Below are positions 7,917 through 16,511 of a stretch of DNA of 27,599 bases, one piece after another. This stretch comes from an uncultured Paraburkholderia sp. GTDB lineage: Bacteria > Pseudomonadota > Gammaproteobacteria > Burkholderiales > Burkholderiaceae. Every line of letters starts with the position of its first letter. Within the stretch, counting starts at the first letter, position 1. The notes beneath the pieces are model-generated. The model saw only the letters and a list, made by a program, of their open reading frames with translations. It was not told the origin of the DNA and did no database searches. The stretch lies in NCBI GenBank assembly GCA_937917025.1, contig CALFSF010000551.1, positions 1 to 27,599 of the forward strand, written 5' to 3'. A program made the position numbers and the translations under genes.

Positions 7917-9050
7917 TCAAACGTACCGCGCGATCACCATTCTTTGTACCTCGCTGGTTCCTTCGTAAATCTGCGTGATGCGTGAATCGCGATAGTGGCG
8001 CTCCACCGCGTAGTCTTCCAGGTAGCCATAGCCGCCGTGAATCTGGATCGCTTTCGAGCACACGTCTTCGGCGATTTCGGATGCGTACAGCTTCGCCTGC
8101 GATGCCTCCGACAGGCACGGCAGCCCTTCGGTGCGCAGCCGCGCCGCGTGATGCACGAGCAGGCGCGCCGCGTTCAGGCGCGTCGTCATGTCGGCGAGCA
8201 TGTTCGCGATCGTTTGATGGTCCTTCAGCGCCTTGCCGAACTGGATGCGCTCGTTCGCGTACGCACGCGCCGCGTCGAACGCCGCGCGCGCGATGCCGAC
8301 GGCCTGCGCCGCGATGCCGATGCGCCCGCCTTCCAGGTTCGACAGCGCAATACGCAGGCCCTCGCCAGGCTGGCCGAGCAGACTGGCTTCCGGCACGGCG
8401 CAGTTGTCGAACGAAATCGGGCAGGTGTCGGATGCGCGGATGCCAAGCTTCTTTTCCGGCTTGCCGACGTTGAACCCCGGCGTTGTGGTCGGCACGATAA
8501 ACGCCGAAATTCCGCGCTTGCCACGATCCGGATCGGTGACGGCGAACACGATTGCAATATCGGCGCGCGAACCGTTCGTCACGAACTGCTTGCTGCCGTT
8601 GATGATCCACTGGCCGTCGCGCAACACCGCGCGCGTGCGCAGATTGTCCGCCTCGGAACCGGCCTGCGGCTCGGTCAGGCAAAACGCCCCGATGCGTTTT
8701 CCCGTTGCCAGATCGTGCAGGTACTGGTCCTTCTGCGCGTCGGTGCCGAAGTTCAGAATGGGGCCGCAGCCGACGGAGTTATGCACGCTCATCAGCGTCG
8801 CGCACGCCGCGCAGCCCGCGGCGATTTCTTCTATTGCGAGCGCATAAGCCACATAATCGCTGTAGGAGCCGCTCCACTCCGCCGGCACGATCATGCCCAG
8901 AAAGCCGAGTTCGCCCATCTGCGTGACGATTTCCGGCGGCAATGCGCCGGCCCGGTCCCACTCGCCCGCATGCGGTGCGAGACTATGGGTCGCGAAGTCG
9001 CGCGCCGCATCGCGGATCATCCGTTGTTCGTCGGTGTAGAAATCGTGCAT
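7917..9050 (-). CDS. Acyl-CoA dehydrogenase (possibly isobutyryl-CoA)
   Basis: Predicted 377-residue FAD enzyme that introduces a 2,3 double bond into an acyl-CoA. The motif CLTEPQAGSEAD (flavin and substrate region) and the C-terminal IHGGYGYLEDY...YRDSRITQIYEGTSE are present, with the catalytic glutamate at about E363 in YEGTSE. The chosen start at 9050 has AAGGCGG upstream; a longer frame reaching 9278 would overlap the divergent regulator. It is the first gene of the mms operon, which supports isobutyryl-CoA or another branched acyl-CoA as substrate. The enoyl-CoA hydratase and hydrolase needed to reach 3-hydroxyisobutyrate are not in the window. Confidence 0.92.
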   Translation of the reverse strand: MHDFYTDEQRMIRDAARDFATHSLAPHAGEWDRAGALPPEIVTQMGELGFLGMIVPAEWSGSYSDYVAYALAIEEIAAGCAACATLMSVHNSVGCGPILNFGTDAQKDQYLHDLATGKRIGAFCLTEPQAGSEADNLRTRAVLRDGQWIINGSKQFVTNGSRADIAIVFAVTDPDRGKRGISAFIVPTTTPGFNVGKPEKKLGIRASDTCPISFDNCAVPEASLLGQPGEGLRIALSNLEGGRIGIAAQAVGIARAAFDAARAYANERIQFGKALKDHQTIANMLADMTTRLNAARLLVHHAARLRTEGLPCLSEASQAKLYASEIAEDVCSKAIQIHGGYGYLEDYAVERHYRDSRITQIYEGTSEVQRMVIARYV

Positions 9051-9292
9051 GGAGTCCGCCTTGCCTTGTGAGCGAATGGGGCGCATGGGTTCGCGCATGT
9101 TACGTTCGGTCTGCGCCATACGCGGCCAGAATGCCGCGCCAGGACGGATCAGTCTGCGCGGCGCCACGTTGTTGCGGCGCAGCGTTGCGACACATGCGCG
9201 GTGGCGCCTGATCAGAAAAGTGTAGGCAGTCCACAGTCCAGGTTCGATGCTCAGCCCGCTCAATCTCAGTGAGCGCATTTGCCATAGTCAGG
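9051..9292. promoter_or_regulatory. Divergent control region of mms operon and araC-type gene
   Basis: 242 bp separate the divergent acyl-CoA dehydrogenase and AraC-type genes, so both promoters and the regulator's binding sites should lie here. I see no convincing -35/-10 pair. A GCGCC...GGCGC-rich stretch around 9158-9212 could hold repeated sites, but the repeat is too common in this GC-rich DNA to be called. Confidence 0.4.
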
Positions 9293-10324
9293 ATGAAAAG
9301 CGAAAAAGGCACCATTTCCGTCAGTCTCGTCGAGGAAACACTCGCCCTCGCCCGTGCGCGAGGGCTCGACGTGCAATCCGTCATCGAAGCGGCCGGCATC
9401 GCGCCACAGGTGCTGGCTTCGCCGAAAAGCCGCGTGACGTCGGCGCAATACGGCGCGCTGTGGGCCGGCATCGCCCGCGCGCTCGACGACGAATTCTTCG
9501 GCCAGGACTCGCATCCGATGAAAAGCGGCAGCTTCGTCGCGATGACGCATACGGCGCTCACCGCGCGCACCGGCGCGCATGCGCTAGCGCGCGCGGTCGG
9601 TTTCATGCGGCTCGTGCTGGACGACCTGCACGTGCGGATCGTGAAGGACGCCACGCGCGTGAGGCTCGAATTCACGCATCGCGAAGGCACGCCCGCGCCC
9701 ACCATGTTCGCCTGCGCGACGTATTTCATCCTCGTCTACGGCCTCGTGTGCTGGCTGGTCGGGCGACGCATCCCGCTCCTGCGGGCGCGTTTTCGCTGCG
9801 CAAAGCCGCCGGCGGCGCACGAGTACCGGCTGATGTTCTGCGACGACATGGCGTTCGACCAGGACGCGTCGTTCGTCGATCTCGCGCCAGCGTTCCTCGA
9901 TCTGCCGGTCGTGCAGACCGCGAAATCGGCAAGAACCTTCCTGCGCGACGCGCCCGGCAACTTCGTCGTGAAGTACCGCAATGCCGGCTCGCTGGCCGCG
10001 CGCGTGCGCAAGCTGCTGCGGGCGCTGCCGATGTCCGCGTGGCCCGGTTCCGATGAAATGGCGCTGCGCCTGCACGTCGCCGAAGCGACGATGCGCCGCC
10101 ACCTGAAGCTGGAGGGCTATACGTATCAGTCGATCAAGGACGACCTGCGGCGCGACATCGCCATCGGCGAGTTGCAGGACACCGACCGCGCGGTGGCCGA
10201 CATCGCGGCACGCGTCGGTTTTGCCGAACCCAGCGCGTTTTATCGGGCATTCCGCAAATGGACGGGCATGCGTCCGACCGATTACCGCGTCACGTCGCTC
10301 ACGCAGCCCGCGGAAGCGGACTAA
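9293..10324 (+). CDS. AraC-family regulator, probable mms operon activator
   Basis: Predicted 343-residue transcription factor. The first 200 or so residues match the Arabinose_bd-like sensing domain found in OruR/ArgR-like AraC proteins (SVSLVEETLALARARGLDV... at the start). The C-terminal AraC DNA-binding domain has ATMRRHLKLEGYTYQSIKDDLRRDIAIGEL followed by VADIAARVGFAEPSAFYRAFRKWTGMRPTDYR. It is transcribed away from the mms genes and in Pseudomonas the mmsAB operon is activated by the AraC-type MmsR, so the same role is likely. ATG 9293 is preferred; GTG 9269 would add 8 residues, and neither has an ideal ribosome binding site. Confidence 0.88.
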   Translation: MKSEKGTISVSLVEETLALARARGLDVQSVIEAAGIAPQVLASPKSRVTSAQYGALWAGIARALDDEFFGQDSHPMKSGSFVAMTHTALTARTGAHALARAVGFMRLVLDDLHVRIVKDATRVRLEFTHREGTPAPTMFACATYFILVYGLVCWLVGRRIPLLRARFRCAKPPAAHEYRLMFCDDMAFDQDASFVDLAPAFLDLPVVQTAKSARTFLRDAPGNFVVKYRNAGSLAARVRKLLRALPMSAWPGSDEMALRLHVAEATMRRHLKLEGYTYQSIKDDLRRDIAIGELQDTDRAVADIAARVGFAEPSAFYRAFRKWTGMRPTDYRVTSLTQPAEAD

Positions 10325-10389
10325 GCTATAGCTATCAGGCCAGTCCTTTCCGTCCGGCGCTTGCCGACAAGGTGTGCCGGCTGTCCGCG

Positions 10390-11913
10390 ATGAGAACGTA
10401 CTCGTTCCTCCTGCTCCGGCAGTCTGGTCCGCGCCGTCATGTACCCCGTGGCGGCCTTGCGGCCCGGTGTTTGAAGGTTCTGCGCGGCGCGGCCGTGTCG
10501 GGACTGCTGACGGCATTCGCGGTCCTTCTGTCACATTCCCCTTTATTCGCGGCGCAGGCCTCGAGAAGCGTCGTCGTGATTCCGGTCAACGGCGCAATCG
10601 GCCCGGCAAGCGCGGATTTCATCGTTCGCGGCCTCGCGCGGGCGGCGAGAGATCACGCGCAACTGGCCGTCATCCAGCTCGATACGCCTGGCGGGCTCGA
10701 TACCTCGATGCGGCAGATCATCAAGGCGATTCTCGCTTCCCCCGTGCCTGTCGCCGCGTTTATCGCGCCAGGCGGGGCACGGGCCGCAAGCGCCGGCACC
10801 TATATCGTGTACGCAAGCCACATCGCGGCGATGGCGCCCGGCACCAACCTCGGCGCGGCCACGCCGATTCAGCTGGGGCTCGGCGGCGCTGCACCGCAAC
10901 AACCCGGCGCGTTACCCGCATCGGGCGACGGGAAAGCCGCTTCGTCATCCGGCGCGGCGTCTGAGCCGGCCGCGCTCGACACGCAGTCGACGGAGATCCG
11001 CAAGCAGGTACACGATGCAGCCGCCTATATCCGCGGACTCGCACAACTGCGCGGACGCAATCAGGACTGGGCCGAACGTGCGGTGCGCGAAGCCGTGAGC
11101 CTGTCGGCGCGCGAGGCGCTCGACCAGCACGTGGTCGACCTGATCGCGCGCGATGTACCCGACCTGCTGCATCAGCTTAACGGCCGCACGGTCAACACCA
11201 TCGCGGGCGACCAGCGTCTCGCGACGAACGGCGCGCCTGTCGTGACGCTCGAGCCCGACTGGCGCAACCGTTTTCTTGCGGTCATCGCCGACCCGAACGT
11301 CGCGCTGATCCTGATGATGATCGGCATATACGGCCTTTTCTTCGAATTCGCGAATCCAGGTTTCGTGCTGCCGGGCGTCGCGGGTGCGATCAGTCTGCTC
11401 GTCGGACTCTTCGCGCTGCAACTGCTGCCGGTGAACTTCGTCGGGCTCGGGTTGATCTTTCTCGGCATCGCGTTCCTGATCGCCGAGGTTTACCTGCCGA
11501 CCTTCGGCACGCTCGGCTTTGGCGGAATCATCGCGTTCGTGATCGGCGCGTTGATGCTGATCGACACCGACGTGCCCGGCTACGGTGTGCCGGTTCCGCT
11601 CATCGTCTCGCTCACGGTTTTTAGTGCGCTCTTTATCTTCACGGTGTCGAGCGTGGCGATGCGCGCGCGGCGGCGACCGGTCGTAACAGGTAGCGAGGCG
11701 ATGATGGGCAGCATCGGCATCGTGCTGGACGACGGTGTCATGTCGCCGGATGGCTCGGCGACGAACCAGGCCTGGGCGCGCGTGCATGGCGAGCGCTGGC
11801 GCGTGACGAGCGCGGAGCCGCTTGCCGCGGGGCACGACGTGCGCGTCACCGGGCGACGCGGCCTGCTGCTGACGGTCGTGCGCCATCCATCACAACAGGG
11901 AGAACACTCATGA
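10390..11913 (+). CDS. NfeD-like membrane serine protease (SppA/ClpP fold)
   Basis: Predicted 507-residue membrane protein. A hydrophobic leader ends near residue 55 (LFAAQA). The ClpP-like protease domain follows with DTPGG (98-102) and a candidate nucleophile S134 in RAASAGTYI; K205 in IRKQVHDAAAYIRG is the candidate second member of the Ser-Lys dyad. Several transmembrane segments (about 300-420) and a C-terminal OB-fold NfeD domain follow. Residues 163-200 form a low-complexity Ala/Gly/Ser insertion before the lysine helix. The next gene is a slipin, the known partner (stomatin operon partner protein), which the protease cleaves in archaea. Confidence 0.9.
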   Translation: MRTYSFLLLRQSGPRRHVPRGGLAARCLKVLRGAAVSGLLTAFAVLLSHSPLFAAQASRSVVVIPVNGAIGPASADFIVRGLARAARDHAQLAVIQLDTPGGLDTSMRQIIKAILASPVPVAAFIAPGGARAASAGTYIVYASHIAAMAPGTNLGAATPIQLGLGGAAPQQPGALPASGDGKAASSSGAASEPAALDTQSTEIRKQVHDAAAYIRGLAQLRGRNQDWAERAVREAVSLSAREALDQHVVDLIARDVPDLLHQLNGRTVNTIAGDQRLATNGAPVVTLEPDWRNRFLAVIADPNVALILMMIGIYGLFFEFANPGFVLPGVAGAISLLVGLFALQLLPVNFVGLGLIFLGIAFLIAEVYLPTFGTLGFGGIIAFVIGALMLIDTDVPGYGVPVPLIVSLTVFSALFIFTVSSVAMRARRRPVVTGSEAMMGSIGIVLDDGVMSPDGSATNQAWARVHGERWRVTSAEPLAAGHDVRVTGRRGLLLTVVRHPSQQGEHS

Positions 11914-12683
11914 TCGGTTTCACGTTCGGCTTTAGCAGCATCCTGCTCCTGGTGGTGATCGTGCTGGTCGCGTCGTCGGTGCGCATTTTTCGCGAGTACG
12001 AACGCGGCGTGGTGTTCATGCTCGGACGCTTCTGGAAGGTCAAGGGACCGGGACTCGTGCTGATTATTCCCGTCGTGCAGCAGGTGGTGCGCATGGATCT
12101 GCGCACGATCGTGTTCGATGTGCCGCCGCAGGACGTCATCACGCGCGACAACGTCTCCGTCAAGGTGAACGCGGTGATCTATTTCCGCGTCGTCGATCCA
12201 GAGCGCGCCGTGATCCAGGTCGCGCGCTATTTCGAGGCCACCAGCCAGCTTTCGCAGACGACGCTGCGCTCCGTGCTCGGCAAGCACGAACTCGACGACC
12301 TGCTGGCCGAACGCGAACAGCTCAACGCCGACATCCAGAAGGTACTCGACGCGCAGACCGACGCGTGGGGCATCAAGGTCTCGAACGTCGAGATCAAGCA
12401 CGTCGATATCAACGAAACGATGATCCGCGCGATCGCGCGTCAGGCGGAAGCCGAGCGCGAACGACGCGCCAAGGTGATTCACGCGCAAGGCGAGCTGCAG
12501 GCCGCCGCGCATCTGCTGGAGGCGGCGCAGATACTCGCGCGCCAGCCGCAGGCCATGCAGCTGCGTTACCTGCAGACGCTCACCACCATCGCCGCCGACA
12601 AGAACTCGACCATCGTTTTCCCGCTGCCCATCGACCTGCTGACCGCCGTGGTCGACCGGATGGGGAAAGCGTCGAACGTCTGA
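11910..12683 (+). CDS. Slipin (stomatin/prohibitin-like SPFH membrane protein)
   Basis: Predicted 257-residue SPFH-domain protein, N-terminally anchored by a hydrophobic segment (residues 8-26). The SPFH region runs from IFREYERGVVFMLGRFWKVKGPGLVLIIP to about residue 190, with an Ala/Glu/Arg-rich coiled-coil stretch near 170-215 (RQAEAERERRAKVIHAQGELQAA). Such proteins form membrane microdomain scaffolds. The ATGA overlap with nfeD (11910-11913) and the AGGGAGAA site imply translational coupling and a two-protein complex. Confidence 0.93.
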   Translation: MIGFTFGFSSILLLVVIVLVASSVRIFREYERGVVFMLGRFWKVKGPGLVLIIPVVQQVVRMDLRTIVFDVPPQDVITRDNVSVKVNAVIYFRVVDPERAVIQVARYFEATSQLSQTTLRSVLGKHELDDLLAEREQLNADIQKVLDAQTDAWGIKVSNVEIKHVDINETMIRAIARQAEAERERRAKVIHAQGELQAAAHLLEAAQILARQPQAMQLRYLQTLTTIAADKNSTIVFPLPIDLLTAVVDRMGKASNV

Positions 12684-12821
12684 GATGAAAGGGTTTTGAA
12701 GGCACGAACCCCGCGCATTCATCGCATTGCGCGCAACAATGCATTGCCAAATGACGTCTTCCTGTTCGCTGGCCGCACATCTAAAATCTAGGGGTTATCC
12801 CTTATAAAAGCTACCGCTACC

Positions 12822-13076
12822 ATGAACATCCTTTCCCGTATCGCTGCCGGCGCACTGCTCGGCACACTGCTCGTGCCGGCTGTATTCGCCCAGACCGCAA
12901 CGCAAAACTCCGATCCCTCCGCACCGAAGACCCGCGCCGAGGTGAAAGCCGATCTCGCCGCATGGCGCTCGGCCGGTTACGATCCGCTCGACTGGATTAA
13001 TTATCCGGCGAACGCGCAGCAGGCCGGCAGGATTGTCGCTGCGCAGCGCGCGCAGTCGGCCGTCAACCCGCAATAA
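12822..13076 (+). CDS. DUF4148 exported protein
   Basis: Predicted 84-residue protein with a Sec signal peptide ending VFAQ (about residue 23). The mature part carries the DUF4148 pattern: KTRAEVKADLAAWRSAGYDP...DWINYPANAQQAGRIVAAQ. Such small periplasmic proteins occur in many copies in Burkholderia; their function is unknown. TATAAA (12803-12808) lies just upstream, but no good -35 pairs with it, so the promoter is unsure. Confidence 0.88.
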   Translation: MNILSRIAAGALLGTLLVPAVFAQTATQNSDPSAPKTRAEVKADLAAWRSAGYDPLDWINYPANAQQAGRIVAAQRAQSAVNPQ

Positions 13077-13163
13077 CCTCGTAACGCGCCACGCGCTGTC
13101 GCGCCGGTCGCGCTATCCTGAGTCGCGTATCATCACGCCCCTTCGACTCCGGAAGCCGACACG

Positions 13164-13688
13164 ATGCAAATCTGGGTAGACGCGGACGCCTGTCCGGTCG
13201 TCATCAAGGACATGCTGTTTCGCGCCGCGCGGCGCGTCAGCGTGACCGTCACGCTGGTCGCGAACCAGTTCCTGCGCGTCCCTCCCTCCCCGCTGATCCG
13301 CACGATTCAGGTGCCAGCCGGCTTCGATGCCGCCGACGACCTGATCGCTGAGCGCGTGGACGCGGGCGACCTCGTGATCACCTCCGACATTCCGCTTGCC
13401 GCCGCCGTGCTGCACAAAAACGCGCACGCGCTCGATCCGCGCGGCAACTGGTACAGCCCGGGCACGATCGAAGAACGCCTGCGCATGCGCGCGATGCTCG
13501 ACCAGTTGCGCGGCAGCGGCGTCGACACGGGCGGCCCGTCCGCCTTCAGCGCGCGCGATACGAAAACCTTCGCGGGAGAACTCGACCGGTGGCTCGCGCG
13601 TCATGCGCCGCGTGCCGTTGCACCAGGCTCTGTACCTGCCGCTACGTCCACGCCCGATGGCGATCCGCAAGGTCCGCACGAAGGCTAA
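13164..13688 (+). CDS. UPF0178 / YaiI-YqxD family protein (DUF188)
   Basis: Predicted 174-residue cytoplasmic protein of the YaiI family, seen from the start motif WVDADACPV (residues 4-12), LVANQ, the acidic DLVITSDIPLA and LDPRGNWY. The family has a PIN-like fold with conserved aspartates and no well-defined role; nuclease activity is a structural guess. The length is somewhat greater than the usual 150 residues because of a Pro/Ala/Thr-rich tail after residue 150. GGAAG lies 8 bases before the ATG. Confidence 0.9.
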   Translation: MQIWVDADACPVVIKDMLFRAARRVSVTVTLVANQFLRVPPSPLIRTIQVPAGFDAADDLIAERVDAGDLVITSDIPLAAAVLHKNAHALDPRGNWYSPGTIEERLRMRAMLDQLRGSGVDTGGPSAFSARDTKTFAGELDRWLARHAPRAVAPGSVPAATSTPDGDPQGPHEG

Positions 13689-13880
13689 AGCGCGTCAACC
13701 GGTGTTGCACCGCCTCCACGAAGCACGCGACGAACCGCTACTTCACGATCAATCGTGTTTACAATCCGCCCGTGGCATGCGACCGCCGCGGGCCTGCTGC
13801 CGGCTTCGTCTGCCTTGCGCCCGCAACGAAGCGCCCGCTCATCACAAGAAAACCATCAGGACACAACGAGAGACGCACTC

Positions 13881-15182
13881 ATGGATTCCGTAAAACGCTA
13901 TTTCGGCTTCGAAGAAGCCGGCACCAATCTGCGCACGGAAGTGCTGGCAGGCGTGACCACGTTCCTGACGATGGCCTACATCATCTTCGTGAATCCGGCG
14001 ATTCTCGGCGATGCCGGCATGCCGAAAGACGCCGTGTTCGTCGCCACCTGTCTCGTGGCCGCGCTCGCCACGCTCATCATGGGGCTGTACGCGAACTACC
14101 CGATCGCCTGCGCGCCGGGCATGGGCCTCAATGCGTATTTCGCGTACACGGTCGTGAAAGGCATGGGATTCACGTGGCAGGCCGCACTGGGCGCCGTGTT
14201 CATTTCCGGGTGCCTGTTCCTGATCGTGACGCTGTTCCGGGTGCGCGAAGTCATCGTGAACGGCATTCCCCATTCGATCCGTATTGCCATCACGGGCGGC
14301 ATCGGCCTCTTTCTCGCGATCATCTCGCTCAAGTCGGCGGGGATTGTAGTGGGCGATCCGGCGACGCTCGTCACGCTCGGCAACCTGCACAGCGCGCATG
14401 TGGTTCTCGCGATCGTCGGCTTTTTCACGATCGCGACGCTCGACTTCCTGCGCGTGCGCGGCGCGATCCTGATCGGCATCGTCGGCGTGACCGTGCTCAG
14501 CTTTTTCTTCGGCGGCAATCATTTCAACGGCGTCGTGTCCGCGCCGCCTTCGATCGACGCGACGCTCTTTCACCTCGATATCCGCGCTGCGCTGTCGGGC
14601 GGCGTGCTCAACGTGATTCTCGTGTTCTTCCTCGTCGAGCTGTTCGACGCGACCGGGACGCTGATGGGCGTCGCGAACCGCGCCGGCCTGCTGGTCGAAG
14701 GCAAGATGCATCGCCTGAACCGGGCGCTGCTCGCCGACAGCACCGCGATCCTGGCAGGCTCGATGCTCGGGACGTCGTCGACGACGGCGTATATCGAAAG
14801 CGCGTCCGGCGTGCAGGCCGGTGGCCGCACGGGTGTGACGGCGATTACCGTCGGCGTGCTGTTTCTCGCCGCGCTGTTTTTCGCGCCGCTCGCGGGCGTC
14901 GTGCCGGGCTACGCGACGGCGCCGGCGCTCCTCTACGTGTCATGCCTGATGCTGCGCGAAATGGCCGACCTGCCGTGGGACGATGCCACCGAAGTCGTGC
15001 CGGCCGCCCTCACCACGCTGCTGATGCCGTTCACGTATTCGATCGCAAACGGGGTGGCGTTCGGCTTTATCTCGTACGCCGGGCTGAAACTGCTGACCGG
15101 TCAGGCACGCCAGGTAAAGCCTGTCGTGTGGATCATCGCGGCCGTTTTTCTGTTCCGCTATTTCTATCTGGGCGCCGGATAG
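13881..15182 (+). CDS. NCS2-family purine permease, AzgA type
   Basis: Predicted 433-residue inner-membrane transporter of the AzgA-like nucleobase:cation symporter group, which takes up adenine, guanine or hypoxanthine. The family N-terminus RTEVLAGVTTFLTMAYIIFVNPAIL, the CAPGMGLNAYFAYTVV segment (TM3) and the TSSTTAYIESASGVQAGGRTGVTA loop (TM10) are all present. ATG 13881 fits the family start. The 192-bp leader after the YaiI gene shows no riboswitch fold that I could recognise. Confidence 0.94.
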   Translation: MDSVKRYFGFEEAGTNLRTEVLAGVTTFLTMAYIIFVNPAILGDAGMPKDAVFVATCLVAALATLIMGLYANYPIACAPGMGLNAYFAYTVVKGMGFTWQAALGAVFISGCLFLIVTLFRVREVIVNGIPHSIRIAITGGIGLFLAIISLKSAGIVVGDPATLVTLGNLHSAHVVLAIVGFFTIATLDFLRVRGAILIGIVGVTVLSFFFGGNHFNGVVSAPPSIDATLFHLDIRAALSGGVLNVILVFFLVELFDATGTLMGVANRAGLLVEGKMHRLNRALLADSTAILAGSMLGTSSTTAYIESASGVQAGGRTGVTAITVGVLFLAALFFAPLAGVVPGYATAPALLYVSCLMLREMADLPWDDATEVVPAALTTLLMPFTYSIANGVAFGFISYAGLKLLTGQARQVKPVVWIIAAVFLFRYFYLGAG

Positions 15183-15217
15183 GCGCTGCATGACAAAACC
15201 TCAAGGGAGGTCGCCGC

Positions 15218-15748
15218 GTGCAAAACTCCGCGTCGCAGGACCGCTATTCGAAGCCTGCTGTGTTCTTTCACTGGGTGGTCTTCCTGCTGGTCGCGCTCGC
15301 CTATCTGGCCATCGAGATTCGCGGCCCGAAAGGCAGCCATAGCCGCATCTTCTGGACCGCCGTGCATTTGTGGGCCGGCTCGCTCGTGCTCACGTTCGCG
15401 GTTTTCCGGCTGGTGTGGCGCTTGTGGCGCGGCGCGCCCAATGAAATCGAAGTCAGCGCCGTGCTGACCTTTCTCGCGCGGCTCGTTCACGTCGCGCTCT
15501 ATCTGTTCATTTTTGTGCAGCCGCTGCTTGGCATTCTGATGCTCAATACGGGTGGCCATCCGCTGAAACTGGCCGGATTGAATGTCGAAATCACGCTGGT
15601 GGGAACCGACGCGGTTGCACGACACGCGATCAAAAACGCGCATGTGTGGATTGGCAATGCGTTTTACTTCGTGATCGGACTGCACGCGCTGGGCGCGCTC
15701 ACGCATCACTTCGTATTCAGGGACCGCACGCTGCAGCGCATGCTTTGA
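15218..15748 (+). CDS. Cytochrome b561
   Basis: Predicted 176-residue four-helix membrane cytochrome b561 (YodB/CybB type), which moves electrons between the quinone pool and periplasmic or cytoplasmic partners. Candidate haem ligands are H18 (FFHW), H50 (AVHLW), H91 (LVHVALY) and H156 (GLHALG). The start is GTG 15218 with an excellent AAGGGAGG site 8 bases upstream, so the non-ATG start is well supported. It lies 35 bp after the permease gene and may be co-transcribed without functional connection. Confidence 0.92.
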   Translation: MQNSASQDRYSKPAVFFHWVVFLLVALAYLAIEIRGPKGSHSRIFWTAVHLWAGSLVLTFAVFRLVWRLWRGAPNEIEVSAVLTFLARLVHVALYLFIFVQPLLGILMLNTGGHPLKLAGLNVEITLVGTDAVARHAIKNAHVWIGNAFYFVIGLHALGALTHHFVFRDRTLQRML

Positions 15749-15893
15749 CCGCGTCGCGGGCGTGGCCTGTCAATGCAGCGTGACGGTATCCGCTTTCCAT
15801 CGCGGCCAACTCCAGGGCGAACCTCGGCGCCGCCCTGTTCGATGCCGGCGGTCACGTGGGCCCGCCTGCGCGCGAGGCGCCCGATGCGCGAAC

Positions 15894-16184
15894 CTAATTG
15901 CGCAGGTTCGCCTCGTAGAAACGCACGTAACCGCTGCGTAGCACGAGACACTGCGCCCGTGTTTCCGACAGCAGCCGGCGCGTGGCGGCTTCGATGCGTT
16001 CCCGGTGCGTGGAGAATGCGCCGACCATGTCCTCGAGGCGCGTCGATGCGGCCCCGTAGTGATCTTCCAGCGTTTCGGCGGTAATCATGCACTCCACCCT
16101 CTCCCCATCGACCATCGCCGGGAATGCCAGGGTAAGTTCTTGTCCCGAGTATTCAGGGGTTTCGTTCAGGAAAATGATCTGCAT
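15894..16184 (-). CDS. DUF1488 family protein
   Basis: Predicted 96-residue protein. It matches the DUF1488 pattern: an initial MQIIFLNE, then FPAMVDGERVECMITAETLEDHYG, a helix with FSTHRERIEAATRRLL, and a final VLRSGYVRFY. The function is unknown; members are small soluble proteins in proteobacteria. The start at 16184 has AAAGGCG upstream; a longer frame starting at 16211 adds nine residues and is less likely. It is divergent from the sigma-54 activator. Confidence 0.8.
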   Translation of the reverse strand: MQIIFLNETPEYSGQELTLAFPAMVDGERVECMITAETLEDHYGAASTRLEDMVGAFSTHRERIEAATRRLLSETRAQCLVLRSGYVRFYEANLRN

Positions 16185-16511
16185 GGGAATCGCCTTTCGG
16201 GTGACGGACAATCAATCGGGGCCACACATGTCTGCTAAAGCGCCTCCTGACCGGTTACATGCGCGGATGACAGCCGCTCAATCCGTAACGTGACACGCCG
16301 GGCGGCTGATTTTATTCACTTTAGACGACTTCTGCCGCGCTGCAAGTTTTCCATTTCGCGCCCCCGTTTTCTCCCGGATGTGAAGACCAGGACGCATCTT
16401 GTATGATGGGAAATCCATCCGCGGTCATGCTGCAGCGCGTCATGAACAGCGGTGACGATTCGCGAGGCCATGCATCTCGCGGGCGCGTTGGGGAAGAACC
16501 GGAGACATGGA
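16185..16511. promoter_or_regulatory. Intergenic region between DUF1488 and sigma-54 activator genes
   Basis: 327 bp without a gene. It has an AT-rich patch (16305-16360) and a -10-like TATGAT at 16402-16407 pointing toward the activator gene, but the -35 position is weak. No clear sigma-54 -24/-12 element (GG-N10-GC) was found here. Confidence 0.4.

Noticed and set aside
7995..9071. Plus-strand open frame of 358 codons
   Set aside because: It is antisense to the acyl-CoA dehydrogenase; Arg/His-rich shadow.
13689..13880. Purine riboswitch before the AzgA-type permease
   Set aside because: I could not recognise the conserved three-way junction core or loop sequences.
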